Assembly (NCBI RefSeq): GCF_035984415.1 | Contig: NZ_CP130720.1 | Span: 2,480,001 to 2,544,000 of the forward strand | From: Streptomyces sp. NBC_01296 | GTDB lineage: Bacteria > Actinomycetota > Actinomycetes > Streptomycetales > Streptomycetaceae | DNA: 64,000 bases | Direction of reading: 5' to 3' | Part shown: one piece after another, positions 33,059 to 57,305 of the stretch | How the letters are laid out: every line of letters begins with the position of its first letter | Position numbering within the stretch: the first letter of the stretch is position 1 | The notes under the pieces: model-generated | Told to the model about the DNA's origin: nothing | Seen by the model: the letters and a program-made list of their open reading frames with translations, nothing else | Database searches by the model: none | Program-made: the position numbers and the translations under genes

Positions 33059-34141
33059 CTACCGGTAGGCGGGCACGTCATTGCGGGCGCGCACGGAGCG
33101 GGCCGACGCGTAGAAGTCCTCGATGACGCGGACCGTCGTACGGGCCTCACCGATGGCCTTGCCGCGGTTGCCGGGGTCCCGCAGGACTCCGGCGAGCCGG
33201 CACAGCTGGCGCCGGTACTCGTTGCCGATCGGCTCGTCCGGCACCGGGACCGAGGTGGTGGTGCCTTCGCGGGTCAGCGTCAGACCCGACCCGGGCCGGC
33301 GGTTGGGGCTGAAGCCGAAGGTGCACCGCAACTCGGCGGTTCCCTCGCTGCCCACCACCTGGATCTGGGTCACGTCCCGTGCCTCGTGCGACGCCCAGCT
33401 GGCGTGCAGGGCGACGGAGACCCCGTCGTCGCGGACGAAGAAGCCCCGGGCGGTGTCCTCGACGTCACCGGCGGTGTCGGCGACGGGCTGGTCGTGCCGC
33501 CATGCCGCGCTCCAGGAACCGACGTTGACGAAGTCGTTCGCCGTCACGCCGACGACCTCCGCGAAGGGGGCCGGGCCGAGCAGCGAGGCGAGCGTGTCGA
33601 GCAGGTGCCAGCCGAGGTCGAACAGCACACCGCCGCCGGCCTTGCTGCGCTGGGTGAACCAGCCGCCGGCCTTGGGGATCCCGCGCGCCCGGACCCAGGA
33701 CAGGTCGACGTGCCGGATGTGGCCCAGGTCGGGCACCAGGCTCGCCAGGGCTCCCACGTCGCTGCGGTAGGGGGCTGCGCTGCCGGCCAGCAGCATGGCA
33801 CCGCCGCTGCGTTCGGCGGCTGCCAGCATGTCGGCCTCGGCGGAGGTCAGGCACACCGGCTTCTCGAGGAAGACGTTGATGCCCTTGCCGAGCAGTGCCG
33901 CGGCCACCTCGGCATGCAGGAAGTTGGGCACGGCGACGACGGCGAGGTCGACCGACCGGGCGGTGAGCGCGTCCACCGTCGCGTGGACGGGAAGGCCCGG
34001 CACCACGCCGAACGCCTCGCGCGCCGCGGGTTCGGTGTCGGCGACGGCCACGACTTCGAAGTCCTCGTGCTCGCTCAGCAGGGGGAGCCACAGCTCACGG
34101 CCCGCCCAGCCGAGCCCGACGATGGCCACCCTGACGCTCAT
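33059..34141 (-). CDS. rifL: Gfo/Idh/MocA oxidoreductase (RifL-like)
   Basis: The protein has 360 aa: an N-terminal Rossmann fold (VAIVGLGWAGRELWLP, residues 5-20), the hallmark EKP in VFLEKPVCLT (about 91-99), and a catalytic domain with the His motif GGGVLFDLGWHLLDT. It is proposed to oxidise C3 of UDP-glucose to 3-keto-UDP-glucose so that RifK can transaminate it in kanosamine formation. ATG at 34139-34141 overlaps the rifK stop (ATGA), so RifL and RifK are made together. Confidence 0.93.
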   Translation of the reverse strand: MSVRVAIVGLGWAGRELWLPLLSEHEDFEVVAVADTEPAAREAFGVVPGLPVHATVDALTARSVDLAVVAVPNFLHAEVAAALLGKGINVFLEKPVCLTSAEADMLAAAERSGGAMLLAGSAAPYRSDVGALASLVPDLGHIRHVDLSWVRARGIPKAGGWFTQRSKAGGGVLFDLGWHLLDTLASLLGPAPFAEVVGVTANDFVNVGSWSAAWRHDQPVADTAGDVEDTARGFFVRDDGVSVALHASWASHEARDVTQIQVVGSEGTAELRCTFGFSPNRRPGSGLTLTREGTTTSVPVPDEPIGNEYRRQLCRLAGVLRDPGNRGKAIGEARTTVRVIEDFYASARSVRARNDVPAYR

Positions 34142-35298
34142 ACGGCGCTCACAGCGTCGGCGATGATCGCAGCCGTCAGGTGCATGTCCTCTTCGGAGGC
34201 GAGCAGCGTGCGGTGGTGCAGCCAGATGCAGTCCTGGCTGATGGCCTCGGAGTTGGGGCAGCGCTCGGCGAGCTCGTCCGGGGTGGCGTCGGGTGCGCCG
34301 ATCTCCCAGAAGGCGTCGGTGCGGTAGATCGCGCGGAAACCGGCGAACGCCGGCAGGCCGGCCTCCACGAGCCGGTCGACGAGAGCGTTGCGGTTCTCCT
34401 CGCCGATGCCGGGCACCCGGAACATCGCCATGTAGTGCGAGGGGACGTCGGTGCGCTCGTCGGCGCGCTGCGGGACCACACCGTCGATCGACTCGAGCAG
34501 TTGGGACAGCAGGGCCCAGCGCTCGTGACGCGTGGCTATCTGGCTGTCCAGGCGGCGCAGCTGTGCGCGAAGCACCGACGCGGAGAACTCGTTGAGCCGC
34601 AGGTTGGAGCCGGCGATCGCGTGCATGTACCGACGGTCGGTGCGGGGCCGTCCGCAGCTGTGCCGCAGGAACGCGGTCTCGTACATCTCCGTGTCCGGGA
34701 ACAGCACGGCGCCGCCCTCACCGGCGGTCATCAGCTTGCCGTTCTGGAAGCTGAACGCGGCGACCGAGCCGAGCTCGCCGACGCGCTTGCCCTGCCAGCG
34801 GGCGCCGTGCGCGTGCGCGGCGTCCTGGAGCAGCGGGACGCCCGTATTGGCGGAGAGCTTGGCGAGTGCGTCCATGTCCGCGAGGAATCCGGCCATGTGC
34901 ACCGGCATGATCGCCCGGGTCCGCGAGGTCACGGCGGCGGCAGCCGCCTCCACGTCGATGTTGTACGTGTGCTCGTCGACGTCCACCGGGACGGCGACCG
35001 CGCCGAGCCGCTGCGCCGCCTGGGAGGACGAGATGAAGGTGAAGGCCGGGACGATGACTTCGGAGCCCGGGCCGACGCCCATGACCTGCAGGGCGAGTTC
35101 GAGTGCGTGGGTTCCGTTCGTGACCGCGAGGGCGTGGGCGGCGCCGTGGTGCTCGGCGAACTCCTGCTCGAAGGAATCGACTTCGCTTCCGCCCATCCGC
35201 CACCACTGGCCCTGCTCGAGCGCGCGGATGAGCCCTTCCCGCTCGTTCTCGTCATACTGCGGCCACTGGGGGAATTCCGGCGCCTGTCGCACGTTCAT
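34138..35298 (-). CDS. rifK: AHBA synthase / 3-amino-5-hydroxybenzoate synthase (RifK-like)
   Basis: This 386-aa PLP enzyme of the DegT/DnrJ/EryC1 fold has cofactor Lys188 in SFQNGKLMTAGEGG and the pyridine-binding Asp159 in LLQDAAHAHG. The Lys188 number equals that of the rifamycin enzyme. It aromatises 5-amino-5-deoxy-3-dehydroshikimate to AHBA, the ansamycin starter unit, and with RifL also transaminates UDP-3-keto-glucose. ATG at 35296-35298 has GGAG 5 nt upstream. A 231-bp gap with an exact RifZ-type operator precedes it, so it probably begins its own transcript (K-L-M-N). This gene is diagnostic of an ansamycin (or mitomycin-type mC7N) cluster. Confidence 0.97.
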   Translation of the reverse strand: MNVRQAPEFPQWPQYDENEREGLIRALEQGQWWRMGGSEVDSFEQEFAEHHGAAHALAVTNGTHALELALQVMGVGPGSEVIVPAFTFISSSQAAQRLGAVAVPVDVDEHTYNIDVEAAAAAVTSRTRAIMPVHMAGFLADMDALAKLSANTGVPLLQDAAHAHGARWQGKRVGELGSVAAFSFQNGKLMTAGEGGAVLFPDTEMYETAFLRHSCGRPRTDRRYMHAIAGSNLRLNEFSASVLRAQLRRLDSQIATRHERWALLSQLLESIDGVVPQRADERTDVPSHYMAMFRVPGIGEENRNALVDRLVEAGLPAFAGFRAIYRTDAFWEIGAPDATPDELAERCPNSEAISQDCIWLHHRTLLASEEDMHLTAAIIADAVSAV

Positions 35299-35498
35299 GT
35301 TTCTCCAAGGAATGGATCTGACTCGACGCGAGGTGCGGAGTGGGCGGGGCACTGTGCTGCTACGGAGGAAGACGCGCGCACACGAGCAGTCGCCGTCGAG
35401 ATCGCGGAAGAGGCGCACACTCCGCCCCGTGCAGCGTCATGTGCAGTCAGAAAGAGGCTGAATTACAAGTCCAAAATAGAGCTCCGCCTACGACACCG

Positions 35499-35516
35499 CA
35501 TCCCTAGATTCGGTAG
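35499..35516. promoter_or_regulatory. RifZ-like operator candidate 4 (exact match)
   Basis: On the minus strand the site reads CTACC-GAATCTAG-GGATG, an exact fit to CTACC-N8-GGATG. It lies 201 bp upstream of the rifK-like start codon, next to an A/T-rich stretch (35461-35480). Confidence 0.75.
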
Positions 35517-35529
35517 TCGTGCCGCGAGT

Positions 35530-38722
<3,193 letters not shown>

Positions 38723-38729
38723 GACGTCC

Positions 38730-40073
38730 CTACCGACCCGCCGTCGCCCTGCGGACGCGCGCCTCGGCCCGCTCCTTGCGGTCGGCCTCGTCCAGCTCGG
38801 GGTAGACCGGGCAGCCGAAGACCCGCCGGAACGGCTCGAACGTGTCCCACTCCGTCCGCTTGCGCATCTCCTGGGCCACCGAGTTGTGCTCGCTCCAGAA
38901 GTCGCCGCCGATCAGCCGGACGAGGTACCTCTCCAGGGTGTCGCGGTCCGTGGAGCGGGCGGCGTCGGCGGCCATGGCCACCAGCTCGCCGTCGTAGTAG
39001 GCGTGGATGAGCCGGATGTACGTGTCGTACCCGGTCTTGAAGAAGCTCGCGTACTTGTCGATCAGGTGGTCGGCCTGCGCGGGATCCTTCAGCGCCGCCC
39101 CGATCGTCTCGGCGGCACGGACGGCGGTGGTCGTCGCCACCAGCACGCCACCGGAGAACATCGGGTCGCCGAAGCAGCCGGCGTCTCCGACCATGACCCA
39201 GCCCGGCCCGGTGACGGTGTCCGAGTGGTAGCAGTAGTCGGTCTCGACCTTGAGGTCCGTGCTGGGACGGGTTCCGGTCAGGCGCGCGGTGATCCGCGAA
39301 ATCCGGCCCACGTGCTCCTCGAACGCCTTCTCCGGCGTCGACGCGCGCAGCGCATCGCGCGGCATGACCGTGCCCACGCTGATGTCCTCGGTGGACAGCG
39401 GGATCGCCCAGACCCAGCCGTCGTCGTGGGCGCCGACCTGGATGTCGCCCTCGACGCCGGGGTTGTTGCTCTCGTCGAGTCCCGTGTAGTGCCGGAACAC
39501 GGCCACCATGCGGAGCTTCTCGAGCGTCTTGCGCAGCCCGAAGCGGTTGGCGATCCGGCCGGCCCGACCACTCGCGTCGATCACGTAGGACGAACGCACC
39601 TCGTGGCTCTGACCCTCGCGCTCGTAGCGGACGCCGACCATGCGGTCGCCGTCCATGAGCAGCTCGTTCACGTTCGCGCCGAAGAGGACCTTGGCCCCGG
39701 CCTCGGCGGCCTGTTCGGTGAGCATCTTGTCGAACCTGGCGCGCTCGACCTGGAACGCGCGGGGGAACCGGCCTTCACCCTGCTTGGTGAAGTCCGCACG
39801 GAAGACGCCCTCGAAGAACTTCTTCTCGGTCGGGTCGATGAACTCGCCGCCGAACTTGGGGACGTAGCCCTGGGCCTCGACCGTCTCGCGCAGGCCGATC
39901 TGGTCGAACAGGCCCATCATGTAGGGGAGCAGGGACTCGCCTATGTGGAACCGGGGGAACTCGTCCCGCTCCAGCAGCACCACGGAGTGCCCCTGCTTGG
40001 CGAGCACGAGGGCGCTGACCGCGCCGGCCGGCCCTCCACCGATCACAACCACGTCAGCGGTGTCGTTCGTCAT
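38730..40073 (-). CDS. FADH2-dependent halogenase
   Basis: This 447-aa flavin-dependent halogenase has GGGPAGA (FAD motif, residues 12-18), FHIGESLLP, and the class-defining W-x-W-x-I-P motif (WVWAIP, 220-225). A lysine in YVPKFGGEF (Lys73) sits where the catalytic Lys that guides hypochlorous acid is expected. The size and motifs fit the phenol/carrier-bound halogenases of natural product clusters rather than the larger tryptophan enzymes. It probably chlorinates the AHBA-derived aromatic ring. I chose the ATG at 40071-40073 because AGGGG is 6 nt upstream; GTG just before is possible. It needs a flavin reductase, not seen here. Confidence 0.92.
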   Translation of the reverse strand: MTNDTADVVVIGGGPAGAVSALVLAKQGHSVVLLERDEFPRFHIGESLLPYMMGLFDQIGLRETVEAQGYVPKFGGEFIDPTEKKFFEGVFRADFTKQGEGRFPRAFQVERARFDKMLTEQAAEAGAKVLFGANVNELLMDGDRMVGVRYEREGQSHEVRSSYVIDASGRAGRIANRFGLRKTLEKLRMVAVFRHYTGLDESNNPGVEGDIQVGAHDDGWVWAIPLSTEDISVGTVMPRDALRASTPEKAFEEHVGRISRITARLTGTRPSTDLKVETDYCYHSDTVTGPGWVMVGDAGCFGDPMFSGGVLVATTTAVRAAETIGAALKDPAQADHLIDKYASFFKTGYDTYIRLIHAYYDGELVAMAADAARSTDRDTLERYLVRLIGGDFWSEHNSVAQEMRKRTEWDTFEPFRRVFGCPVYPELDEADRKERAEARVRRATAGR

Positions 40074-40152
40074 CACATTCCCCTTCTGATTCCAACTCGT
40101 GCATGTTTCACCCGCGATGAATTGCCATACGGGGGTGGTGGGTGGTGCGAAT

Positions 40153-40929
40153 TCAGCCGAGCTCGCCGGACAGGACGCCGGAGATCAGGGTCCGGTGCTC
40201 GTCGTCGTCCGTGATCGTGCGGGCCTGCTCGCGGCCGTCACGGACCGTCAGGTACCGTCGCCCCTTCAGTACGGCCTGGCCGTTCTCGAAGCTCCGGCCG
40301 CACAGGATTTCCTGGCCGTCATTCGACCGCGGCTGCGAAAGGATGTCCCGGAGGACGTCCTCCATTTCCTTCCAGTCGGTCCACTGCCGGGATTCCATCG
40401 TGAAGGTGTAGACGACGCTCCACCGGGTGACCGCTCCCCGGCGTTGCAGAGCGATCTCCGATTCGCTCTCGACCAGCCGGTACTGGCACCCGTACTGGGT
40501 CTGTACCGCATCGGAGACCAGCAGCGGCTCGATGAAGGAGGGGCCGGGGTAACCGACGTCCACCAGCCATTCGTCGCCGTCCAGGGCGACGCGGCTGAAC
40601 ATGTGCTCGACGTCGAGCCCGAAGGCGTCCTGGCCTTCGGCGGTCCTCGCCGCCATCAGCGTGACGTCGTAGCCCAGCTCACGCAGAAGCCGGAAGAAAA
40701 GGCGGTTCAGCTGGAAACACGTGCCGCCCTGCCCGCCCACGATCGTCGTCTCGAAGGTGGCGTCCTCGTCGATGTCGACGAGGTGCACTCCGGCGCGGTA
40801 ATCCTCGGTGACTCCGTTGTACGGAATCGCCATGAGGTGATTCTTGTGCAGCTTTCGCAGCGTCGCGAGGTCCACACCGGTTTCTCCGCCGCAGCCGATC
40901 CGCTGCAGATATTTGTCCACGTCGAACAT
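40153..40929 (-). CDS. rifF: Ansamycin amide synthase (RifF-like, arylamine N-acetyltransferase fold)
   Basis: The protein has 258 aa. The catalytic triad of arylamine N-acetyltransferases is intact: Cys71 in GGQGGTCFQLN, His109 in DVEHMFSRV and Asp124 in WLVDVGYP, at nearly the same numbers as RifF. It takes the finished chain from the last acyl carrier protein and forms the macrolactam with the arylamine nitrogen of the starter. ATG at 40927-40929 lies 14 bp after the last PKS stop, preceded by GAGGGTG, and the PKS lacks a thioesterase domain, which fits this mode of release. Confidence 0.95.
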   Translation of the reverse strand: MFDVDKYLQRIGCGGETGVDLATLRKLHKNHLMAIPYNGVTEDYRAGVHLVDIDEDATFETTIVGGQGGTCFQLNRLFFRLLRELGYDVTLMAARTAEGQDAFGLDVEHMFSRVALDGDEWLVDVGYPGPSFIEPLLVSDAVQTQYGCQYRLVESESEIALQRRGAVTRWSVVYTFTMESRQWTDWKEMEDVLRDILSQPRSNDGQEILCGRSFENGQAVLKGRRYLTVRDGREQARTITDDDEHRTLISGVLSGELG

Positions 40930-40943
40930 ATCATCACCCTCTT

Positions 40944-51587
<10,644 letters not shown>

Positions 51588-51637
51588 TCTTTAAGTCCTT
51601 ACGAAGTGTGATGGAACCGCGATGCCTTGAACTGTTT

Positions 51638-54600
51638 TCAGACGAGTCCGAATTCACCGTCAATGAATGCGAGGACCTCATCGGCGGACGCGGATTCCAG
51701 CTGCTCCGCCACCGTGGAAGCGTCCACGTTCTCGAGCACTCCGTTGCACCTGGCCACCAAACCCTGAAGGCGAAGCGCGATACTGGATTTCATGGATTCA
51801 TCGAGCAGCAGGCCACTGATCAGCGCCTCGACGTCCTCGATCTTTGCGTTCACCCGAGAAAGCGCGTCGTCGCTGATGCCGAGCTCGTCGCGCAGGTGGC
51901 GGGCGAGGGCCAGCGGCGTGGGGTGGTCGAAGACGAGCGTGGCGGGAAGCTTCAGACCGGTCGCCTCACGCATCCGGTTGCGCAGTTCCACCGACGTCAG
52001 CGAGTCGAAGCCGACGTCCTTGAACGCCGTCTCCGCCCGGACGCCTTCCGGCCCGGTGTGCCCGAGCACGAGCGCGGCCTGACCGCGCACCAGGTCGAGG
52101 AGCAGGGCCTCCTGCTCCGCTTCGGCGAGCCCGGCGATCCGGCGGGCCAGATCGCCTTCCTTGGCGGATCCCGCTCGAGCCTGCTGCCGGCCTGCCGGTA
52201 CGAGGCCGCGCAGCAGGTGCGGCACCCCGCCGCGGGCCGCTGCGCCTGCACGCACGCCCTTCAGGTCCAGCTTCACCGGCACCAGCAGCGACTGCGCGGA
52301 CACCACGGCGGCGTCGAACAGCTCCATGCCCTCTGCCGGCTTGAGCGCCACGACACCGTCGCGGCTCGCGCGCCGGCTCATGCGCACCTGGTCGTCGGTG
52401 GTGAGGTGGGTGGTCATGTTGGTGGCGTGGTTCCACGTGCCCCAGGCGAGCGACAGCCCGGGCAGACCGGCCGCCCGGCGGGTGTCCATCAGCCCGTCCA
52501 GGAAGGCATTGGCCGCCGCATAGCCGCTGCTGCCGGCGCCCATGAAGACGGACGAGGCGGAGGAGTAGACGATGAAGGCGTCGAGGTCCAGGCCCCGGGT
52601 CAGCTCGTCGAGGTGCCGTACCGCGTCCACCTTGGGCGCGAACAGGCCCGCCAGCCGCTCCGGGGTCAGCCCCTCGATCAGCCCGGAGTCGAACACGCCC
52701 GCGGTGTGCACGACACCGGTCAGGCGGTGCTCGGCCGGCACCGATGCCAGCAGGGCCTCGACCTGGCCGCGGTCGGACATGTCACAGGCCGCCACGGTGA
52801 CCGCAGCGCCCTGCTCGGTGAGTTCGGCGACCAGCTCCTGCACTCCGTCGGCCTCCGGACCGCGACGGCTCGCCAGCACCAGGTGCCGTACGCCGTGTCG
52901 GGAGACCAGGTGCCGGGTGATCAGCTCGCCCAACGAACCGCCGCCGGAGACCAGGACGGTCCCTTCCGGTCCGAAGACCGCCGGAGCGTCCGGGACTTCA
53001 GTGGTGGTACGGACGAGCCGGGGCACGGAGAGGGTGGTGCCGCGCACCGCGACCTGGGGCTCCCCGCCCGCCAGCACCGCGCCCAGCACCGCATCCGCGG
53101 CGCCCTCGGCAGCGGGGGCGATGTCCAGGAGGACGATCCGGTCCGGGTTTTCGGCCTGGGCGGCACGGATCATGCCCCATACCGCCGACCCGGCCGGGTC
53201 GGTCACCGCGCCGTCGCCGGCGGGTACGGCGCCGCGGGTCACGACCACCAGCCGCGACTCCTCCAGCCCGGACCCGGCCAGCCACGCCTGGACGACCTCC
53301 AGCACCCGGGAGGTCAGAGCCAGCACCGCGCCCTCGCCGCTGCCGCCGAAGGCTTCCAGGACCGCTGCGGCGGGGGCTCCCGCGTCGGCCGCCAGGGCCG
53401 CCACCTCGTCGGCGGTGGCCACCGGCACCCACGACGGCGACAGCTCGGCGCCCTGGGCCTGGGACAGCTCGGTCCACTCCACGTGGAACAGCGAGTTGGC
53501 CACAGCCGCGTCCGCCGCCGTCTCCAGCTGCTCGGCGGACACCGCCCGGGACACCAGCGAGTCCATCGTCACCACCAGGCCGCCGGTCTCGTCGGCAGCC
53601 TCGACCGACAGGGCATCCTGACCGCTCGGCGCCACGCGCACCCGCAGGGCCGAGGCACCCGAGGCGTGCAGCGCCAGCCCGTTCCACGCGAACGCGAGGA
53701 CCGGATCCCCGGACTCCTCCTCCCCCGTGCCCGCGGCGGCGCCGAACGTCGCGGCCTGCAGGGCCGCGTCCAGCAGCGCGGGATGGAGACCGAACCTGCC
53801 GGCTTCCTTGCGCTGCTCCTCGGGCAGGGCGACCTCGGCGAAGACCTCGTCGCCGCGCCGCCACACGGCCCGCATGCCCTGGAACGACGGCCCGTACGCG
53901 ACGCCGCGCTCGCGCAGATCGGCGTAGAAACCGTCTGCATCCAGCTCGACCGGCTGCGCGCCGGCCGGCGGCCAGGCCGCGAAGTCGAACTCCGTCCCAC
54001 GGGCCGCCGGCGACGCCGACAGCAGTCCGGTGGCGTGCCGCGTCCACACGTCCGCGCCACCCTCGTCGGCGGCGTCCTCGCGCTGCGAGTACACCTCCAC
54101 CGTGCGCGTACCGTTCCCGCCGGACGCACCCACCGCGACCTGCACCCGCACGCCGCCCTGTTCGGGCACCACCAGCGGAGCCTCGATCACCAGTTCTTCC
54201 AGCAGCCCGCACCCGGCCTCGTCGCCTGCCCGTACCGCCAGCTCCACGAGCCCGGTGCCCGGTGCGAGGATCACACCTCCGATCGCGTGATCGGCAAGCC
54301 AGGGGTGGGACTTCAGCGACAGCCGCGAGGTGAAGAGCAGACCGTCGGACTGCGGCAGCTGCACCACCGCGCCCAGCAGCGGGTGATCGACCGTCGTCTG
54401 GCCCAGCGAGGCCGCATCCGTGGCCGACTCGTCCGCGTGGAGCCAGTAGTGCTGGTGGTCGAAGGCGTACGTCGGCAGGTCCACGCGCCGGGACGGCGCC
54501 GTCTGCGGCAGCACACCGCTCCAGTCCAGCGCGACGCCCTGGACGAACAGCTCGGCCATCGAGGCGAACAGCCGCCGCAGACCGCCGTCTTCACGGCGCA

Positions 54601-57193
54601 GCGAACCGGTCACGACCACACGGGCATGGGTGTCGGTGCCGTCGACGGTTTCGGTGATCGGCTGGACCAGCACCGGGTGGGCGCTGACCTCGACGAACAC
54701 CTTGTGGCCTTGCGTGAGCAGCTCGGCCACGGCCGGGCCGAAGCCCACCTGGCCGCGCAGATTGCGGTACCAGTAGTCGCCGTCCAGGACGTCGGCGTCC
54801 TCCACCCACGTACCGGTCACCGTGGAGTAGAACGGCACCGTCGGGGCCTGGGCGGTGATCCCGGCCAGCGTGTTGGCGAGCGCCTCGCGGATGTCTTCCA
54901 CGTGCCGGGTGTGCGAGGCGTAGTCCACCGCGACCCGACGCACCCGGACGCCCTCGCCCGTCAGCGCTTCCAGCGCCTCGTCCAGCGCCTCGGCGTCACC
55001 GGCGATCACCACCGAGGTCGGGCCGTTGACCGCCGCGACCTCGACCCGGTCCGCCCACGGAGCCAGCCGTACGGCCGCCTCGTCCGCGGTCAGCGCCACC
55101 GAAGCCATACCGCCGCGGCCGGCCAAGTCCTTGGCGATGGCCTGGCTGCGCAAGGCCACGACGCGGGCCGCGTCCTCCAGCGAGAGCGCACCCGCCACGC
55201 AAGCCGCGGCGATCTCGCCCTGCGAGTGGCCGAGCACCGCATCGGGCTTGACCCCGACCGACTCCCACACCGCCGCCAGGCCCACCATCACGGCGAAGCT
55301 CGCCGGCTGCAGGACGTCCACCCGCTCGATGAGCTCAGGGTCGCCTTCGCCGCGCAGTACGTCGATCAGCGACCAGTCGATCCACGGCTCCAGCGCAGCA
55401 GCACACTCCGCGATCCGCTCCGCGAACACCGGGGAAGAGTCCAGGAGTTCACGGCCCATGCCGGCCCACTGCGAGCCCTGACCCGGGAACACCCACACGA
55501 CCTTGCCCGAAGCAGTCGCACTCCCGGACACCACACCGGCCGCACCCTCACCGCGCGCCAGCGCCTGCAGCCCGGTCAGCGCCTCATCGGCCGAACCCGC
55601 GACCACCACCGCACGCTCACCGAAGACCGTACGGCCCGACACCAACGCCCCGGCCACATCCCCCAACGACACCCCATCGGCGCCCTCGACGAACGCCGCC
55701 AGCCGTTCGGCCTGGCCCGCAAGCGAACCGGCGCTCCGCGCCGAGACCACCAGCGGCACCACACCGGCAGGCTGCGCAGCCTCGCCGAGTTCCTGCTCCG
55801 TTTCCTCCGACGGCGCCTCTTCCAGGATCAGGTGCGCGTTCGTGCCACTGACACCGAACGAGGACACACCGGCGCGGCGCGGCCGGCCGCTGCGCGGCCA
55901 CTCCCGCGCCTCGGTCAGCAGCTCCACCGCACCCGCAGACCAGTCCACCTGGCTCGAAGGCTCCTGCACATGCAGCGTGGGGGGTATCACTCCGTGGCGC
56001 AGCGCCTGCACGATCTTGATCACGCTGGCCACACCGGCAGCCGCCTGCGTGTGACCGATGTTGGACTTCAACGAGCCGAGCCACACCGGCTGCTCCGGGT
56101 CGCGGCCCTTGCCGTACGTCGCCAGCAGGGCCTGCGCCTCGATCGGGTCACCCAGGGCCGTACCCGTGCCGTGCCCCTCCACCACGTCCACGTCGGACGG
56201 GGCGAGCCCGGCACTGTCCAGGGCCCTGCGGATCACCCGCTGCTGCGACGGACCGTTCGGCGCGGTCAGACCGTTGGACGCACCGTCCTGGTTGACCGCG
56301 CTGCCGCGCAGCACCGCCAGCACCCGGTGGCCGCGCTCACGCGCCACCGACAGCCGCTCGAGCAGCACCACGCCGACGCCCTCGGCCAGGCCCATGCCGT
56401 CCGCGCCGTCCGCGAACGCCTTGCACCGGCCGTCGGTGGCCAGGCCGCGCTGCCGGGAGAACGCCATGAAGGATCCGGGGGTCGCCATCACCATCGCTCC
56501 GCCGGCCAGCGCCATCGTGCACTCGCCCTGGCGCAGCGCCTGCGCGGCCAGGTGCATCGCCACCAGCGACGAGGAACACCCCGTGTCCACCGATACCGCA
56601 GGCCCCTCGAAGCCGAAGACGTACGACACGCGGCCCGATGCCACGCACGACGCCGCTCCCGTGCCCGCGAAGCCCTCCACCTCCGGTGTCACCACACCGG
56701 CACCGGCCCCGTAGCCCTGACCGGACACTCCGGAGAACACCCCGATGTCGGTGCCCTTCAGCGAGAACGGGTCGATGCCGGCGCTCTCCAGCGCCTCCCA
56801 CGAGGTCTCCAGCAGCAGCCGCTGCTGCGGGTCCATCGCCAGCGCCTCACGCGGCGAGATCCCGAAGAACCCCGCGTCGAACAGCCCTGCCCCCTGGAGG
56901 AATCCGCCCTGATCGGTGTACGACGTACCGGCGTGGTCGGGGTCCGGGTCGACCAGCCCCTCCAGGTCCCAGCCGCGGTCGTCGGGGAACCCGGAAACGG
57001 CGTCGACCCCGTCGGCGACGAGCTGCCACAGGTCTTCGGGCGAGGACACACCGCCTGGGTAGCGGCACGCCATGGAGACGATGGCGATCGGCTCCCGCGC
57101 CTGGTCCTCGACCTCGCGCAGCCGCTTGCGGGCGTCGCGGGCGTCGGCGATGGCCCTCTTGAGGTAGTCGCGGAGTTGTGCCTCGTCAGCCAC
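51638..57193 (-). CDS. Type I modular PKS, single module (RifD-like)
   Basis: The protein has 1851 aa: a charged docking coil (1-33), KS (about 34-460, VDTGCSSS with Gly before the catalytic Cys), AT (GHSQGE at about 657, YASH: methylmalonyl), DH (about 935; [10 protein letters not shown] and DAALQ), KR (about 1411; Gly-rich loop SGGGSLG, FDS instead of LDD), ACP (Ser about 1729) and a C-terminal docking domain (about 1765-1851). GTG at 57191-57193 has GGAG 8 nt upstream and gives the usual short docking helix; the longer frame upstream crosses hairpins. It adds one methyl-branched unit before the last two modules. Whether its DH acts is unclear. Confidence 0.95.
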   Translation of the reverse strand: MADEAQLRDYLKRAIADARDARKRLREVEDQAREPIAIVSMACRYPGGVSSPEDLWQLVADGVDAVSGFPDDRGWDLEGLVDPDPDHAGTSYTDQGGFLQGAGLFDAGFFGISPREALAMDPQQRLLLETSWEALESAGIDPFSLKGTDIGVFSGVSGQGYGAGAGVVTPEVEGFAGTGAASCVASGRVSYVFGFEGPAVSVDTGCSSSLVAMHLAAQALRQGECTMALAGGAMVMATPGSFMAFSRQRGLATDGRCKAFADGADGMGLAEGVGVVLLERLSVARERGHRVLAVLRGSAVNQDGASNGLTAPNGPSQQRVIRRALDSAGLAPSDVDVVEGHGTGTALGDPIEAQALLATYGKGRDPEQPVWLGSLKSNIGHTQAAAGVASVIKIVQALRHGVIPPTLHVQEPSSQVDWSAGAVELLTEAREWPRSGRPRRAGVSSFGVSGTNAHLILEEAPSEETEQELGEAAQPAGVVPLVVSARSAGSLAGQAERLAAFVEGADGVSLGDVAGALVSGRTVFGERAVVVAGSADEALTGLQALARGEGAAGVVSGSATASGKVVWVFPGQGSQWAGMGRELLDSSPVFAERIAECAAALEPWIDWSLIDVLRGEGDPELIERVDVLQPASFAVMVGLAAVWESVGVKPDAVLGHSQGEIAAACVAGALSLEDAARVVALRSQAIAKDLAGRGGMASVALTADEAAVRLAPWADRVEVAAVNGPTSVVIAGDAEALDEALEALTGEGVRVRRVAVDYASHTRHVEDIREALANTLAGITAQAPTVPFYSTVTGTWVEDADVLDGDYWYRNLRGQVGFGPAVAELLTQGHKVFVEVSAHPVLVQPITETVDGTDTHARVVVTGSLRREDGGLRRLFASMAELFVQGVALDWSGVLPQTAPSRRVDLPTYAFDHQHYWLHADESATDAASLGQTTVDHPLLGAVVQLPQSDGLLFTSRLSLKSHPWLADHAIGGVILAPGTGLVELAVRAGDEAGCGLLEELVIEAPLVVPEQGGVRVQVAVGASGGNGTRTVEVYSQREDAADEGGADVWTRHATGLLSASPAARGTEFDFAAWPPAGAQPVELDADGFYADLRERGVAYGPSFQGMRAVWRRGDEVFAEVALPEEQRKEAGRFGLHPALLDAALQAATFGAAAGTGEEESGDPVLAFAWNGLALHASGASALRVRVAPSGQDALSVEAADETGGLVVTMDSLVSRAVSAEQLETAADAAVANSLFHVEWTELSQAQGAELSPSWVPVATADEVAALAADAGAPAAAVLEAFGGSGEGAVLALTSRVLEVVQAWLAGSGLEESRLVVVTRGAVPAGDGAVTDPAGSAVWGMIRAAQAENPDRIVLLDIAPAAEGAADAVLGAVLAGGEPQVAVRGTTLSVPRLVRTTTEVPDAPAVFGPEGTVLVSGGGSLGELITRHLVSRHGVRHLVLASRRGPEADGVQELVAELTEQGAAVTVAACDMSDRGQVEALLASVPAEHRLTGVVHTAGVFDSGLIEGLTPERLAGLFAPKVDAVRHLDELTRGLDLDAFIVYSSASSVFMGAGSSGYAAANAFLDGLMDTRRAAGLPGLSLAWGTWNHATNMTTHLTTDDQVRMSRRASRDGVVALKPAEGMELFDAAVVSAQSLLVPVKLDLKGVRAGAAARGGVPHLLRGLVPAGRQQARAGSAKEGDLARRIAGLAEAEQEALLLDLVRGQAALVLGHTGPEGVRAETAFKDVGFDSLTSVELRNRMREATGLKLPATLVFDHPTPLALARHLRDELGISDDALSRVNAKIEDVEALISGLLLDESMKSSIALRLQGLVARCNGVLENVDASTVAEQLESASADEVLAFIDGEFGLV
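51880..57090 (-). repeat. PKS module repeat unit 2 (methylmalonyl DH-KR module)
   Basis: This is the middle copy of the duplicated KS-AT-DH-KR-ACP unit. Its AT encodes nearly the same residues as the copies at 41000-46230 and 57560-62770. Confidence 0.75.
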
Positions 57194-57240
57194 TGGATTC
57201 AGCTCCAAGGAAAATTTGAGTGAGCGATTGCTGAGGGGGG

Positions 57241-57295
57241 TCCCCGCACCGTGGGTGCGGGGAGTACGGCCGGGCCCACCCGGGCCCGGCCGTAC
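57241..57295 (-). terminator. Two adjacent strong hairpins between PKS genes
   Basis: On the transcribed strand a perfect 14-bp stem (GTACGGCCGGGCCC, 4-nt loop; 57264-57295) is followed by a perfect 10-bp stem (TCCCCGCACC, 3-nt loop; 57241-57263). There is no U tract. They sit in the 112-bp gap between two PKS genes and could attenuate or stabilise the message. Confidence 0.6.
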
Positions 57296-57305
57296 GGGGT
57301 CCGGC

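Noticed and set aside
51608..57223. Very long open frame on the plus strand (about 1870 codons), with similar ones at 40995-44366, 48066-51611 and 426-2417
   Set aside because: These lie opposite clear PKS or permease genes, have Arg/His/Gly-rich compositions without domains, and are a usual effect of high GC codon bias.
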